A stretch of DNA of 64,000 bases, taken from the NCBI GenBank assembly GCA_037355855.1, contig CM074762.1, positions 3,596,001-3,660,000 of the forward strand, read 5' to 3'. The first letter of the stretch is position 1. Every line of letters starts with the position of its first letter. Shown here piece after piece: positions 23,187 through 34,149 of the stretch. The translations under genes were made by a program, and so were the position numbers. Origin of the DNA: Pseudo-nitzschia pungens. Taxonomy: Eukaryota; Bacillariophyta; Bacillariophyceae; Bacillariales; Bacillariaceae. A model generated the notes under the pieces. That model saw only the letters and a list, made by a program, of their open reading frames with translations, did no database searches and was not told the origin of the DNA.

Positions 23187-23243
23187 GGGTGATTCAACTT
23201 GAAAAGGGTGATTCAACTTGAAAAGGGTGATTCAACTTGAAAT
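23187..23243. repeat. Three tandem copies of a 19-bp unit
   Basis: The unit GGGTGATTCAACTTGAAAA starts at 23187, 23206 and 23225; the third copy diverges at its last base or two. Confidence 0.9.
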
Positions 23244-23286
23244 CAGTTCACCCAGCAGGTCGTGCAATCTCTGCAGTTTCTATTAT

Positions 23287-24034
23287 TGAGTGATTCCCGG
23301 AATTACATATTATGTTTTTAAGCGTTCATATATTAGCTAAAAAACATTCCCGGAATAACCAGACTCGTATATCTGATGCAAATGTTCATATAAGCTTGTA
23401 GTGGCGTCTGTCCGACTACAAAGGTGCATAAAAATAGATGGAATTTAAAAATTGAAAATTTCAATCACTCAACGCATGCCTACACGTGTAATCAAACATG
23501 TGCTAAAAATCGATCAAGTTTTCAGTTGTACCGTACCAGTTACTACTTTGATGCAGTACAAACTGTCCCCTGTTGTTGCTGCTGTTGGTGTTTTAACAGG
23601 ATTTCTTAATTAATTTTACAACCACTCGTAAACTCCTCTCACGACCATGACGAGGACAAGCGTCATCGAACAAGTCAATGTTCACTGCTTGTCGTAGTAG
23701 TAGTAGTACAGCACTTCAAGGGACATGTTGTTGTTGTTGTTGTTTTCGATCGAAAAAAGAATAAAAAATTTCTATTGGAGAGCAAACTCCCCCCTGTTGT
23801 TGAGGATAGCGATTTCAAGAACAAGTCGACAAATTTCACCGTGCAGGTGCAGGTTCGGGTTGGCGGTTAATAGACAATTTTTGTTTCTTTCGACAAGATT
23901 CCAAATTCCAAAATAGGCCTCGTGCGTTGAGACAAATCTAGTTCTTCCGTTGGGTGCGCAATTTTTATATGTGTTTATTAATTCCGGCAAAGCTAATATG
24001 TAATACTCCGATATGTAATTCCGGGAATCACTCA
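23287..24034. mobile_element. MITE-like element with 24-bp perfect terminal inverted repeats
   Basis: TGAGTGATTCCCGGAATTAC plus ATAT at 23287-23310 recurs as its exact reverse complement at 24011-24034. Internal parts of the arms (ATATTAGCT and CCGGAAT strings) are also weakly mirrored, suggesting longer, decayed repeats. There is no transposase frame inside (748 bp). No clear target-site duplication is visible, so the superfamily is undetermined. Confidence 0.5.
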
Positions 24035-25331
24035 TTGACATCGGAGCCCATTTGGTTTTCATACCGTACGGTATGCGATGATTGATTCATTCATTCGGAA
24101 AAAAAACGAACCCACACGAGTATTATTATGATTATTTTGTTGTACAACCAAAACAATTAGCGCTTACTGACATTTTGCACTTAATGTAGTACAAAGAATG
24201 ATACTTTTAGTAATGAAACCAAAAAAATGATACATATTATTTTGTAATGATAATAATACTGCAATGCCAATCCCACCCTACCGGTACCTACTTTTTCGTA
24301 GAGTACCTTACGTTCTTTATTAACGTTCATGGAGTTTCGTGTAAGGTAAGGTTACTGTACCGGTATTTGAATACTTGTCCTCGTACGATCTAAAATTGTA
24401 TTTTTCGCGTGCTCTTTTTCGTCAAAACTCGTCTGTTTCAGGCGTACAGTACGATACTCACATCTTTGAAGTTCGAACAATTATGGTCACTTTGTATAAG
24501 TTCACTTATGTTTCCATTATGATTTTTTGTTTTCGATTAATTTGTCTCTGGACCTGATCTTGACTGCACTTCTAAAAATATAATGAGTTAAACAAAATAA
24601 TATTGGGTGTTTTTATTAAAATTACGAAGTAGTTTGAAATTGAATTTTTCGAAAACATAGAAATACTACGTACTACGTATCGCAATGAGGTCCTTCGGTA
24701 AAATGCATTTATGATTATTTAGGAACACTTCGCAAATAGTGACATTCCTGATTTGATGCTGATGAAGAAGAAGAAATGTCAATGAATTCTGACCGCCATT
24801 TGAATACTATTCGGAATGTACCCCGGTATGTATGTGTTGGCAAACACTGAACGTCGTGATAAATGAGGAAAAACAGTAAGTTAACCTTACGGTAACTTAT
24901 CAGAAGCAAGACTAAGACGAAAGGCGTCTTCGAGAACCACAACCGTAGTATCAAACAGCAGATGCGTCGGATTCCTTCTGAAAAAAACATACTTCGCAGG
25001 AAACACGAACTACAACAAATAATTTTGTTTCGACCTCTTTGCTCTTCGATTTTGTTCGGAGGATATAGTATCCTTACCGTACGGCAGATTCCTCCAGATC
25101 GGACACATCACCTGTCCATTCGGACCACCTCTACTTTTCCAACAGTAGTTGTAGCAGTAGTAGTTCGTGGTTCCACTCACCTCAATCATTCGCAATGATA
25201 GATATAGGGCATTTTCGTCAAGCAGAATATTCGAATTGAAATCGGGGGTGTGAGCTACGCAACAATACAAGTCAAATTACGTCCGGACAAAACCATCGAG
25301 CATTTCGGCGCAGCCTCGGACGAAGCAAGAA

Positions 25332-26027
25332 ATGGATTCACAACTCGATCCATTTAGTTTTGGGGGACCCCAGACGACCACCAAGGACGGCAAGCCTCGA
25401 TCTGCCTACGACGAAAGTGCTGAATGGTTCTGCGGTGACGATGAAACCGACGTTGACTCGATACACTCCGATGGATCGAGTATTTTGAGTGCTTTTCGGA
25501 GGAAGAAGAAGAAGAAGAATAACTATGGTTATTTTGAAAACGAAAACGATGGGGTACCAGAACCAAGCATGAACTTTTCAGCCTTAGGAATTGGCGGCGG
25601 TGGTGGTCACGAGCCGTTGTCGTCGATGTCGATTTTCCCGAAAAAACGAACGGGACGAGACTGCAGTATAGGCTCCGAGATCGGAATTGTCGACGAGAGT
25701 TTTGCCGATTTGAGAGGATCGACGCGATCGACTGTGTCACGAGAGTTTGATTCACTGGAGAGCATTCCCGTTAGCCAGTTACTAGTATCCGAGAAGAATC
25801 TGAAAGATGATGATGATTCACCAGTGGTTTTGAGCATAGAGGACACACGGCACCGAACGAAGATGAAAGCAAATGCCCTCGATTTCATCATCGAAGCAGA
25901 GGATGAGGATGACAAGCAATCTCCTCTCGACAAGATTTCCACAAGCACAGGCATATGGGTCATGGCCGTTTGCTCGAGCATGCTATTTGTCCTGGATATC
26001 GTGCTTCTGTGGTTAATTCTCAAGTAA
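25332..26027 (+). CDS. Acidic orphan protein with C-terminal membrane anchor
   Basis: A 231-aa ORF with ATG context GAAATGG, open and intronless. The first 190 residues are polar and acidic with a Lys run (RRKKKKKNN, about residues 56-65), a Gly run and Ser-rich segments. The last ~23 residues are hydrophobic (IWVMAVCSSMLFVLDIVLLW) and end LILK, giving the layout of a tail-anchored membrane protein. I do not recognise a family. The long open frame, even composition and clean C-terminal anchor support it as a real gene. Function unknown. Confidence 0.6.
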   Translation: MDSQLDPFSFGGPQTTTKDGKPRSAYDESAEWFCGDDETDVDSIHSDGSSILSAFRRKKKKKNNYGYFENENDGVPEPSMNFSALGIGGGGGHEPLSSMSIFPKKRTGRDCSIGSEIGIVDESFADLRGSTRSTVSREFDSLESIPVSQLLVSEKNLKDDDDSPVVLSIEDTRHRTKMKANALDFIIEAEDEDDKQSPLDKISTSTGIWVMAVCSSMLFVLDIVLLWLILK

Positions 26028-27699
26028 ATTGAACTTGGATAAGAACTCTGTCGGTCTCGATTTGGAACGATTCACGCTGTCCTTCTCTTCGAACGCTCTC
26101 GTTTCAGCAAATGAAATGGACAAAAAACTCTTTCGGAAGCAACAAACATAACCCAAGAGAATGTTTCAATCTCAATCACTTTATTGAGCAAACCAAATAC
26201 TGAACTGGTAAACCAAATACTGAACTGCAACCACCAGCTTGATGATGATTTGAAGTTATTGCGACGTCTCGTATTGTTTCTACTCGTCACTCCTCAGAGG
26301 GGTCAATGTTGATCGCAATGGATCCAAATTGATGCCGCGTCCCATCACCGGTAAATTGTTGCGTCGTCAGAGGTGTCAGGTTCGGAATAGGGTAAAAATA
26401 TTATGGTTGATTTTCAACTTTGAAAAGAATACTGCTCAAAATATATTGGCATATTGAGTGTGTAGTTACTCGCTTCGACACACATCCTGTGTTGTTTCGT
26501 TGCTGTTTGCTCTGCTCACAGTTTACACTCACGTCTTGCTCTCAAGATTCCAACACACTGTGATAACTTTATAATAACAATCATCAAATAAAAAATGGAA
26601 GTAGGAGTACCAGTAATTATGTGGCTGGTCTGGTTGCAACACGTTGGACCAGAGTCGTTCACTACTAGGACACATCTGTCACAGAGCAGAATCATTTTTT
26701 GTTGTGGAGATCAAACAAGAGACAGCAGCAGGCCAGGTATGGAGGATCACTGTCTCTACCTTCTTGTCTTTTACTTGGATTGCTTTCAAAGATCATTAGT
26801 GAAGAAGAAGCAATAGCTATAGGGATTTTGAATACCTTTGTTTGCCACAATCAGTGAGCAAGAAGGTGTCATCAAGTATTTCTTTCATGACCAATGCTGG
26901 TATCTGTGTATGCATTTGCAGTGGTCCAGGTTAAGTAGATGCTATCCATATTGTCCTGGACTTGCTTCTTCTGCTTTTAGGTCTATTCATACTACAATAG
27001 CCGGTCACAAGCTCCTCCTGTACCCACCACAAACATACTGGAGTAGTAACAGCAATAACAAGTTCATTTTCCGCGTAACTTCTAAGCTTCCAGTTCGTAG
27101 GATAGATATGAATAAATAATTGGGGAGTTTGTGGCCTATGTTCAATCTTCAGCAGGAGGAGGAAAAGATCCTCTTTAGCATGTCATCAGTCAGGCATGCT
27201 GGCCATGATTTGATCGGCGGTCTCATCATAGTCCTATACTCTATTTTTCATCAATAGTCTCAAAAGCTATTCCTAAGCATTTCGTCCTACCATGGTTCAG
27301 AATTAGATCTCTCAACAATTCGAATCCATATTTTTTAGTGAAAACCATGAAACATCTCAAAAGGATAGAAGTTACAAAAATGGGTACCGGTACAGCATTA
27401 CTTCGTATGTTGTATCTGCACGTACATACTGTATGTACGTAGGTATGTTCCCGTAATTACGTCTACCACTTTCAGTGGCATTTTTTAAATTTTTTTTTAT
27501 TATCATCTAACCTTAAGGTTAAGATTACACGTACCTAGTAATTTGGAATTTCAAATTTCATGCCGTTCATCTTTTCTCTTTCCTGCATCCTGGATTCTGA
27601 CCTAAACAGACAGCACGATAGAGGGCAGATACAAATTCGATACGACTTGTGGACAATGGATCTTGGATTAGAAAATCGAAGTCGAACAAACCTAACAAG
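26028..27699. other. Gene-poor spacer
   Basis: No supported gene. An 18-bp direct repeat (AAACCAAATACTGAACTG) starts at 26190 and 26210. ORFs at 26595-26816 and 26838-27119 have no motif and are treated as chance. A TACGTACATACTGTATGTACG palindrome lies near 27420-27440. Confidence 0.45.
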
Positions 27700-30332
27700 A
27701 TGAGGTCAATTAATCCTCGTTTTCCTTTCGAGTTAGAAGACATCGAGTCAGATGAGCTCGAAAATTTGAAAGGCAATACGACATCCGAACGGTGGGGAAT
27801 GAAACGAAATTTCCGACGTCCCGTACACACGATCAGAGTTGCATTCCTTTGTAGTGTTACAATACTCTTTGGGGTAACTGGTGTCTATCACTTTTCTCCA
27901 CTCTCTGAAAGAAAGAACACGGCACCGATCGCACGCAGGGAAGAAGACAGATTTATTTATGCGGGTGCACCACCTCCGGGGTGGGATTTGCAGGTTCCAC
28001 GCCAATCTGCAGATTCTAAACACCCACTGATGGACCCCCCGATAGCCATAGACGACCCATATGGATGGATGCGTGACGAGACTCGATCTGACCCAGAGGT
28101 GATACAACATCTGATGGATAACAATGAGTATACCAAAACCCGCACAAAACACCTAAAGAAACTGACCGAAACAATATACAACGAAATGAAATCATTCATG
28201 GTAGAAACGTCTCATAGTTTCCCCAATCTCAAGGGGGACTACTATTACTATCGCCGAACGATCGAAGGAAAGCCCTATCCATTGCACGTTCGAGCTCCAA
28301 AACCCGCGCCACTCACAGGTGATGATGACGACAACGCTACGTTTCACGCCACCTTCTTGAAAAAACATCTCTCACTTTGGGATGGTTCGCAATCCATGCC
28401 AATTCTTCCGAATGAGATTATTTATCTTGACGAAAATTTATTGGCTCGCGATCTCAGTTATTTCGATGTTGGATCAATAGAGATTTCTCCCTCTCAGGAA
28501 CTTCTGGCGTACACGGTCGATCGACAAGGAAACGAATTTTACGAATTAGTTATTCATCGAATCGATAGTGGGGAAAGCTTTCCATTAAGTGATTCTAAGA
28601 ACGATAATACTGGGTCACCACTAATCATTAGTGGGCAAATTGTTTGGGGCGCAGACGACAAAACTCTATTTTACACAAAAACAGATGAGGCGGAGCGATC
28701 TTATCAAGTCTTTTGTCGAACTTTCAAAAATGAAGAAGAGTCGGAAGAAGAGCTTATTTTTGAAGAATTGGAAAACTCATATTTCGTAAGCATTGCAAAA
28801 ACTGCTGACGAAAAATACCTAATCATCAACAATGATTCCTCGGAGTCGAGCGAAGTTCATTACATTGATCTTTCGATGAAAGCTAAATCACCTTCCGTGA
28901 TTACCAATCGTATCGAGAATGTTTTATGTTATGTTGAACACTTCAAAGGGTTCTGGCTTGTAATGTCAAACGTTGGAGGAAATTCGGACTTCCAACTTTG
29001 GAAATCAAAGGTTGATGGCAACTTTGAATTGATGCGTCTAATGGAATCAAATAGCGGCAGTCCTTTGCTCGATGGGACTCCCATTGAGGGGTTTGTGACG
29101 TTTGAACATCACTTAGTTATTCAAGGTCGCAAAAATGGCTTAGCACAGCTGTGGGTTGTTGAACTTGATGAAAGCCTGAGTGTGATTCGTTCAGACCAGC
29201 TTAATTGGGATGCTGAACCCGCACATTCAGTAGATCTGGGTTACAATGAGAATTACGCAGCAACTTCTATCACAGTTGTTTATGAATCTCTAGTAAGTAC
29301 ACCATGCACCTTTTTGGTTTGGTTGTTAGGGAGAGGTCGCCATCTTCAGTTTCGTACGAACATCAACTTACGCAGCCTTTCCCATCTCAACAGACGACTC
29401 CGTTGCAATATGTGCACGTCGATCTACGTGAACCTTCCGATGTCGACAACCGAATAATTATGATGACAACTCATACTCCAAGCTACGAAAAGGACAAGTA
29501 TGCCTGTGATCGTATAAATGTTACCTCTCGTGACGGCACGACCGAAATTCCTGTGTCGTTGGTCTACATGAAATCAACAATCGAAAAGGCAAAAGCAACT
29601 GATTCTTTCGTGCCTCTCCATCTTTACGCGTACGGTGCATACGGGGAGAGTATCGAGGATACCTTTTCTTCTTCTCGGATAACATTGCTCAATCGAGGAA
29701 TGATCTATGCGATTGCTCATGTTCGAGGTGGGGGTGAGCTAGGCAGACAATGGTATGAAGATGGTAAATTCTTGATGAAAAATAACACGTTCAACGACTT
29801 CGTCGATGTAGCTCGTCACTTCGTGGAAACAGAAAAATGGACCACACCGAATCTAATGTCTTGTGAAGGGCGATCTGCTGGTGGGTTGACTATAGGTTCT
29901 GTTCTGAATCAGGCTCCGGATCTGTTTCGTGTCGCAGTTTTAGGTGTACCCTTTGTGGATTTAGTAGCCACAATGACCGATGCTTCGATACCGCTTACTG
30001 CTGGTGAGTGGGAAGAATGGGGAAATCCAAACGAGAAGTATTTCTTTCAATACATGATGGATTACAGTCCAATGAATAACATCCAAGTTGGTGCACAATA
30101 TCCGAGCTGTTTGATTACGGCAGGTCTTTTTGACCCACGTGTTGCTTACTGGGAACCCCTGAAATACACAGCAAGTCTACGCTTCGGAGTATCCAATGAC
30201 AACGAGGATAGACCTATCTGTTTACAAACGGACATGACAGCGGGTCATTTCAGCGCTAGCGACCGATACCGACATATTCAATCCAGAGCATTTGAGTATT
30301 CTTTCCTTCTTTGGCAGCTTGGAATTGGATAG
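27700..30332 (+). CDS. Oligopeptidase B-like serine peptidase, copy 2, with N-terminal membrane anchor
   Basis: Exons are 27700-29292 and 29394-30332 (101-nt GTAAGT...CAACAG intron), giving 843 aa. It is a paralogue of the gene at 12.4 kb. The propeller begins after RREEDRFIYAGAPPPGW, and the hydrolase triad is Ser692 (EGRSAGG), Asp778 (AGLFDPRVAYWEP) and His816 (TAGHFSASDRY). The extra N-terminal ~90 residues contain a hydrophobic segment (VAFLCSVTILFGVTGVYHF) after a basic stretch, so a signal anchor or signal peptide is likely and the enzyme would act in the secretory system or at the surface. The upstream GTG-initiated extension is discounted; ATG 27700 is the first in frame. The intron position differs from copy 1, and codon third positions are more A/T. 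Confidence 0.88.
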
Positions 30333-31455
30333 ATCGAAATCAGTACCATTGAGATGACAAAGATTGAACACAGAGCAATAGATTATCGTTTTATTCAATC
30401 ATCAACTGAAGTCGTATACTTTCTGGCCTTTGTTACTGCGTATTGACCATTTTTTCTTCAATACCCCTAACGAAAATGGCATAAAATAATCTTTGGGTGG
30501 CATCAAGACCAATGCATGCTTGTTATTTCTATGGCATTCCCCTTTACCCGCATTTGAATCAAAACCAACAGTGCAGAACCGTTCACCTAGGCTAGCAGAA
30601 CCGTCCACACACATAACGCACAAAGCAATACACAATTGCCAAGTTCAAGCCTTCTAGCTACTTTCCTCTTTTCTATCAGTTTAGTAATTTCGCAGTTTCC
30701 TGACCAGTATGAAAACACCAAGAAGTATTGGAAATGGCTAAACGTTGACATTACAAAGTAATTTTACTTGTACTTCGTAAGGTAAACCTTACCTCATACC
30801 GGTATGGTGTTCCTACTTTTACTTGTACTTCGTAAGGTATAAGTTACCTCATACCGGTATGGTGTTCCTGGAAGGTTTCATCATCTACTCTCCTTGTTTT
30901 TCCAGATCTCCCTGTACGGTAAGGTTACTCTAGATACGTACGGTAAGATTTTACTAACAAAAAGAAAAGAATAATACGAAGTAGAAGTAAAATTGATTAC
31001 GTACGAAGTAGTAAAAAAAATTAAATACGAAGTACTACTATTCCGTAACTTACTCATACACGTAACCTTATTCTTACTCGTGCACTTAGCGGTAAAAAAC
31101 CTTACTTTTTCCAGCACGTTACGTAAAAGGTGGCGCGGAGTTGATGTTTCAAAAAAAGATGGCTCGTTCATACTGGCCGTTGCGGTTGCCTATTCCCTAT
31201 TATCATGCACATGCACGCGCGCCATCTTTCGCTAACCCAATGCCATCGCAAGGAATCTAGCGAACGCTAACCGAGGCTGAGATTTTTCTTTCTTTTTTTT
31301 CTGTTTTCCCTTCTCAACGGCACAAAACTATGCGAAAACAACTAGGTGACTTTGATAGTCGGAATCTCTTCGTCCAACGGCATCTCACACATCATCTGAT
31401 ACCACTAGTGGTACAACAGCAAACGGCGGCAACTAGACCATTACAGTATTTCAAT
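30333..31455. other. Spacer with dense GTAAG/CTTAC words and a tandem duplication
   Basis: No gene seen. It contains a 55-bp tandem duplication (30762-30869) and many GTACGGTAAG/ACTTACTC-type words up to 31105. The last ~200 bp form the leader of the Asn-rich protein gene. Confidence 0.5.
30762..30869. repeat. 55-bp tandem duplication with palindromic core
   Basis: Two head-to-tail copies (30762-30816, 30817-30869) share TTTTACTTGTACTTCGTAAG and the palindromic CATACCGGTATGG core. They differ at a few central bases. Confidence 0.85.
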
Positions 31456-32795
31456 ATGAAGGTAATCACTGCTGCTTTGACCCTTCTTGCCTTGGCATCC
31501 CCTGCGGCATGCTTTGACGGATCCATCCGAGCTGACTCGAAAATGGGTCAACAGCTCATGGGAAAGGCCCGTCAACTCAACAACAACAACAACAACAATT
31601 ATTACTAGTAAGTCCCGGTGCTCTGTTTGCGACACGAACGGATTCCCTCGTTGATATTGCTATTTTGTGTATACGCATCTTACAGTTCTAACTAATGCTT
31701 CCAACCCGTCTTCTTTGATACACTTTCATCAGTTCATGGATTGCTGATGCCGCGCTCAAATTCGATGGTTGCGCCTCGATTCCTATGTTCGAGAGAGATG
31801 AAGGGCTCCGAAGCAACCTCGTCGCAAAATTCAAGCTTTGCCCTAACAACAGCTGTAACTCTTGCCACAACGGTGGAGAATACATCGTGGAGATGAGAGA
31901 ATTTGTCGAAACGTATCAAGATGCCTTGAAGGAATCCCGAGAGTATGAATGTGAGACGGCAAAGGAGAGTTGTGAGTACAACTGCCAAAACGGTAACTAC
32001 CAAAACTACAACGGCAACGGCAACTATAACAATGCGAACGGTAACTACAATGCGAACGGTAACTACAATGCGAACTACAATTACAACAACGGTCAGAACA
32101 ACAACAACAACAATAACAACAACGAAGATTACTGCTTGAACAACTGTCTAATGGAGAAGGGATTAGACTACTGTATCGAGCAGGAGGGACAAGGTCAAGA
32201 TGAAATCAAGGAATTTGCCGAGTGCAGGCCTTTGGAAGGAGGCGGAGGTAACAACAACAACAATTATAACTACAACCAAAACTACCAAGTGTACTACACC
32301 GGAGCGTACTGTACCTCTTCCGGCGTGTACGCTGGAATTTTCACGGACTCTACTTGCACAACACATGCTCCCAAGGGAACGTACGAGAAGTACAACTACG
32401 GGTACAGTCTTCCTTCGCAACCCTTGGTTTCCTCCACATGCATGTCCTGCAAAGCCAACAACAACGATAACAATGGAAACAACAATGGAAACAACAACAA
32501 CGGAATCTCGGAGGTCTGTGAACAGCTTTACGAAGAAGCTCTTAAGTGTGAATCAAGCGTCAAAGCTACCTATAAGGACACCAGCGGTTGTGAGATGATC
32601 CACAACATTCTTCCTCAACTCAACAAGGCAATGAAAAACATCCGAGGTCCTGATGTTTCGAAGACTCTCGCTTGGGTATTCGGCATTGGATTCTTTGCCC
32701 TTGCTGGATACTTGTTCACGTTGCACCAAAAAGCCGCACAACAGAAAAAGAATTTGAACAGCGAGGGGGCATACATCTCTGGAATTCCTTCGTAA
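31456..32795 (+). CDS. Secreted/membrane Asn-rich cysteine protein (orphan)
   Basis: Exons are 31456-31607 and 31733-32795 (125-nt GTAAGT...CATCAG intron), giving 404 aa. A clear signal peptide (MKVITAALTLLALASPAACF) is followed by an Asn run at the exon junction (NNNNNNNYYY). A Cys-bearing domain (CPNNSCNSCHNGG) follows, then an Asn/Tyr/Gly-rich segment with repeated GNYNANGNYN-type units, further Cys motifs (CLNNCLMEKGLDYC, CMSCKA), and near the C terminus a transmembrane helix (LAWVFGIGFFALAGYLF) with a short basic tail. The topology is type I. No enzyme domain is visible. A cell-surface or wall-associated role is plausible but is inference. The splice is supported because the unspliced frame stops immediately at TAG inside the donor. 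Confidence 0.75.
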
Positions 32796-34149
32796 ACAAA
32801 CAATAAACGGGCCAAATGATTGACGAATGTTCGACGCTATCTTGGCCATCAATCAAACTATTTCTATATGTGATCTGAAATATAAAATAATTATTATGCG
32901 TATTGTTACATGCAGAACAACACATGTGTGAATGCACGGATCGACAAGGTTGACTTGAAGTGATACGTTTTGAGGATTTCATGGAAGGCTGTAGAACTTT
33001 ATATACCAATTTGTTTTTCGAGAGAATGGTTCTTCGAAAGTTATTGAGCCATAAACAACGGACCAGCATCCCAGGCACCATTGATAAGGTAGCAGAACAT
33101 CATCGTGCAAGACACAATTATTGGTGTAAACAATTTTAGCGATGAAAAAGGTTGCTGCAGCAACGAAGTAAAGTTTAATCCATAAAATACTGTTTTACTA
33201 CCAAAAACACCTTTGCAATGGGTTTGTGTGCAATTATTTTCTTGAGTAGAAATGCCATGGATTTTTTATTATTTAGTATGAGTAAGGTAAGACTTACTTC
33301 GTAAACAAATTCCCATCTGACTCTAGTAATACTTGATTTGAAGAAGTTAACCAGTGCCCCAGTTAAGGCTTACTTGTGCTATTCATCTGTCCCCATCCCT
33401 CATTGTTATTTTTTTCTCCTCATCCATTTCGACTTGGTCGAATTTGTCAAACGAATACTCGTAAGGTCTTACCGTCCTGTTCTTTTCCGATTTGTCCCCA
33501 TCAATACAAATTTCTCAATATGTTGATCGATAGTTCGGTCAACAAGGATGACACTTATGGGTAACTTCTGCATACTTATGAGTAACGTTGTGCAATTTCG
33601 AAGCAATAACGTGGTTGAGTGGTAATCTTGCACTTTTTCATTCATGATCGAAGGAATTTGAGATGGACCTTAAGTATCAGACACTTCAAGGGGCATATTA
33701 ATGCTGCTGAAAAATGAGCTCAAGTAGGCAATGGATTCGACAATGGCATGCGTGCTGGTGCAGATACCTCTTAAGATTACCTATACCACCAATTGGACTT
33801 TTTGCGTAGCTAAGTTTTGTTCCGAGTTCAGTGTTAATTATTTCATCAAGCATATACTTCTTGAATGGCAAGCAGATTAGTGCCTCTTTTGTTTTCAAAT
33901 TCTTTAAGAAAATTAAAGAATATCGGAGACAGATGTAGAGGTATGTGTAGCGAAAAATGGCCAAAAATTAAATATTTTTTGGCGAGAATACGAACGAGAA
34001 TGTGTTATTTTTTTCGGCGGAAATCATTAGGAAAAAACAATACCGTAGTAAGGCTTACTTGTACGAGTAATCTTACTCCTCCCCGCTCGTGCCACAATTG
34101 TTTTCCTCCAATGTTATAAACCAAACACCATTCCCATTCATGAGACACA
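32796..34149. other. Intergenic spacer
   Basis: No supported gene. TAAGGCTTACTTGTG and GTAAGGCTTACTTGTACGAG words lie near 33365 and 34050. Confidence 0.5.

Larger units (their letters stand above)
20807..25331. other. 4.5-kb gene-poor repeat-bearing interval
   Basis: No convincing gene. Short ORFs at 21522-21788, 22142-22736 and 23725-23916 lack any family motif and overlap on both strands. The interval contains a 93-bp foldback element, a 19-bp tandem triplet, a MITE-like element with 24-bp terminal inverted repeats, and clusters of GTAAG/CTTAC words (21380-21660, 24285-24365, 24870-24900). Confidence 0.5.

Noticed and set aside
23187..23243. CRISPR-like array
   Set aside because: Three contiguous 19-bp copies without spacers; a simple tandem repeat.
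31330..31455. N-terminal extension of the Asn-rich protein to an upstream ATG
   Set aside because: The ATG at 31456 starts an ideal signal peptide; the upstream part would bury it.
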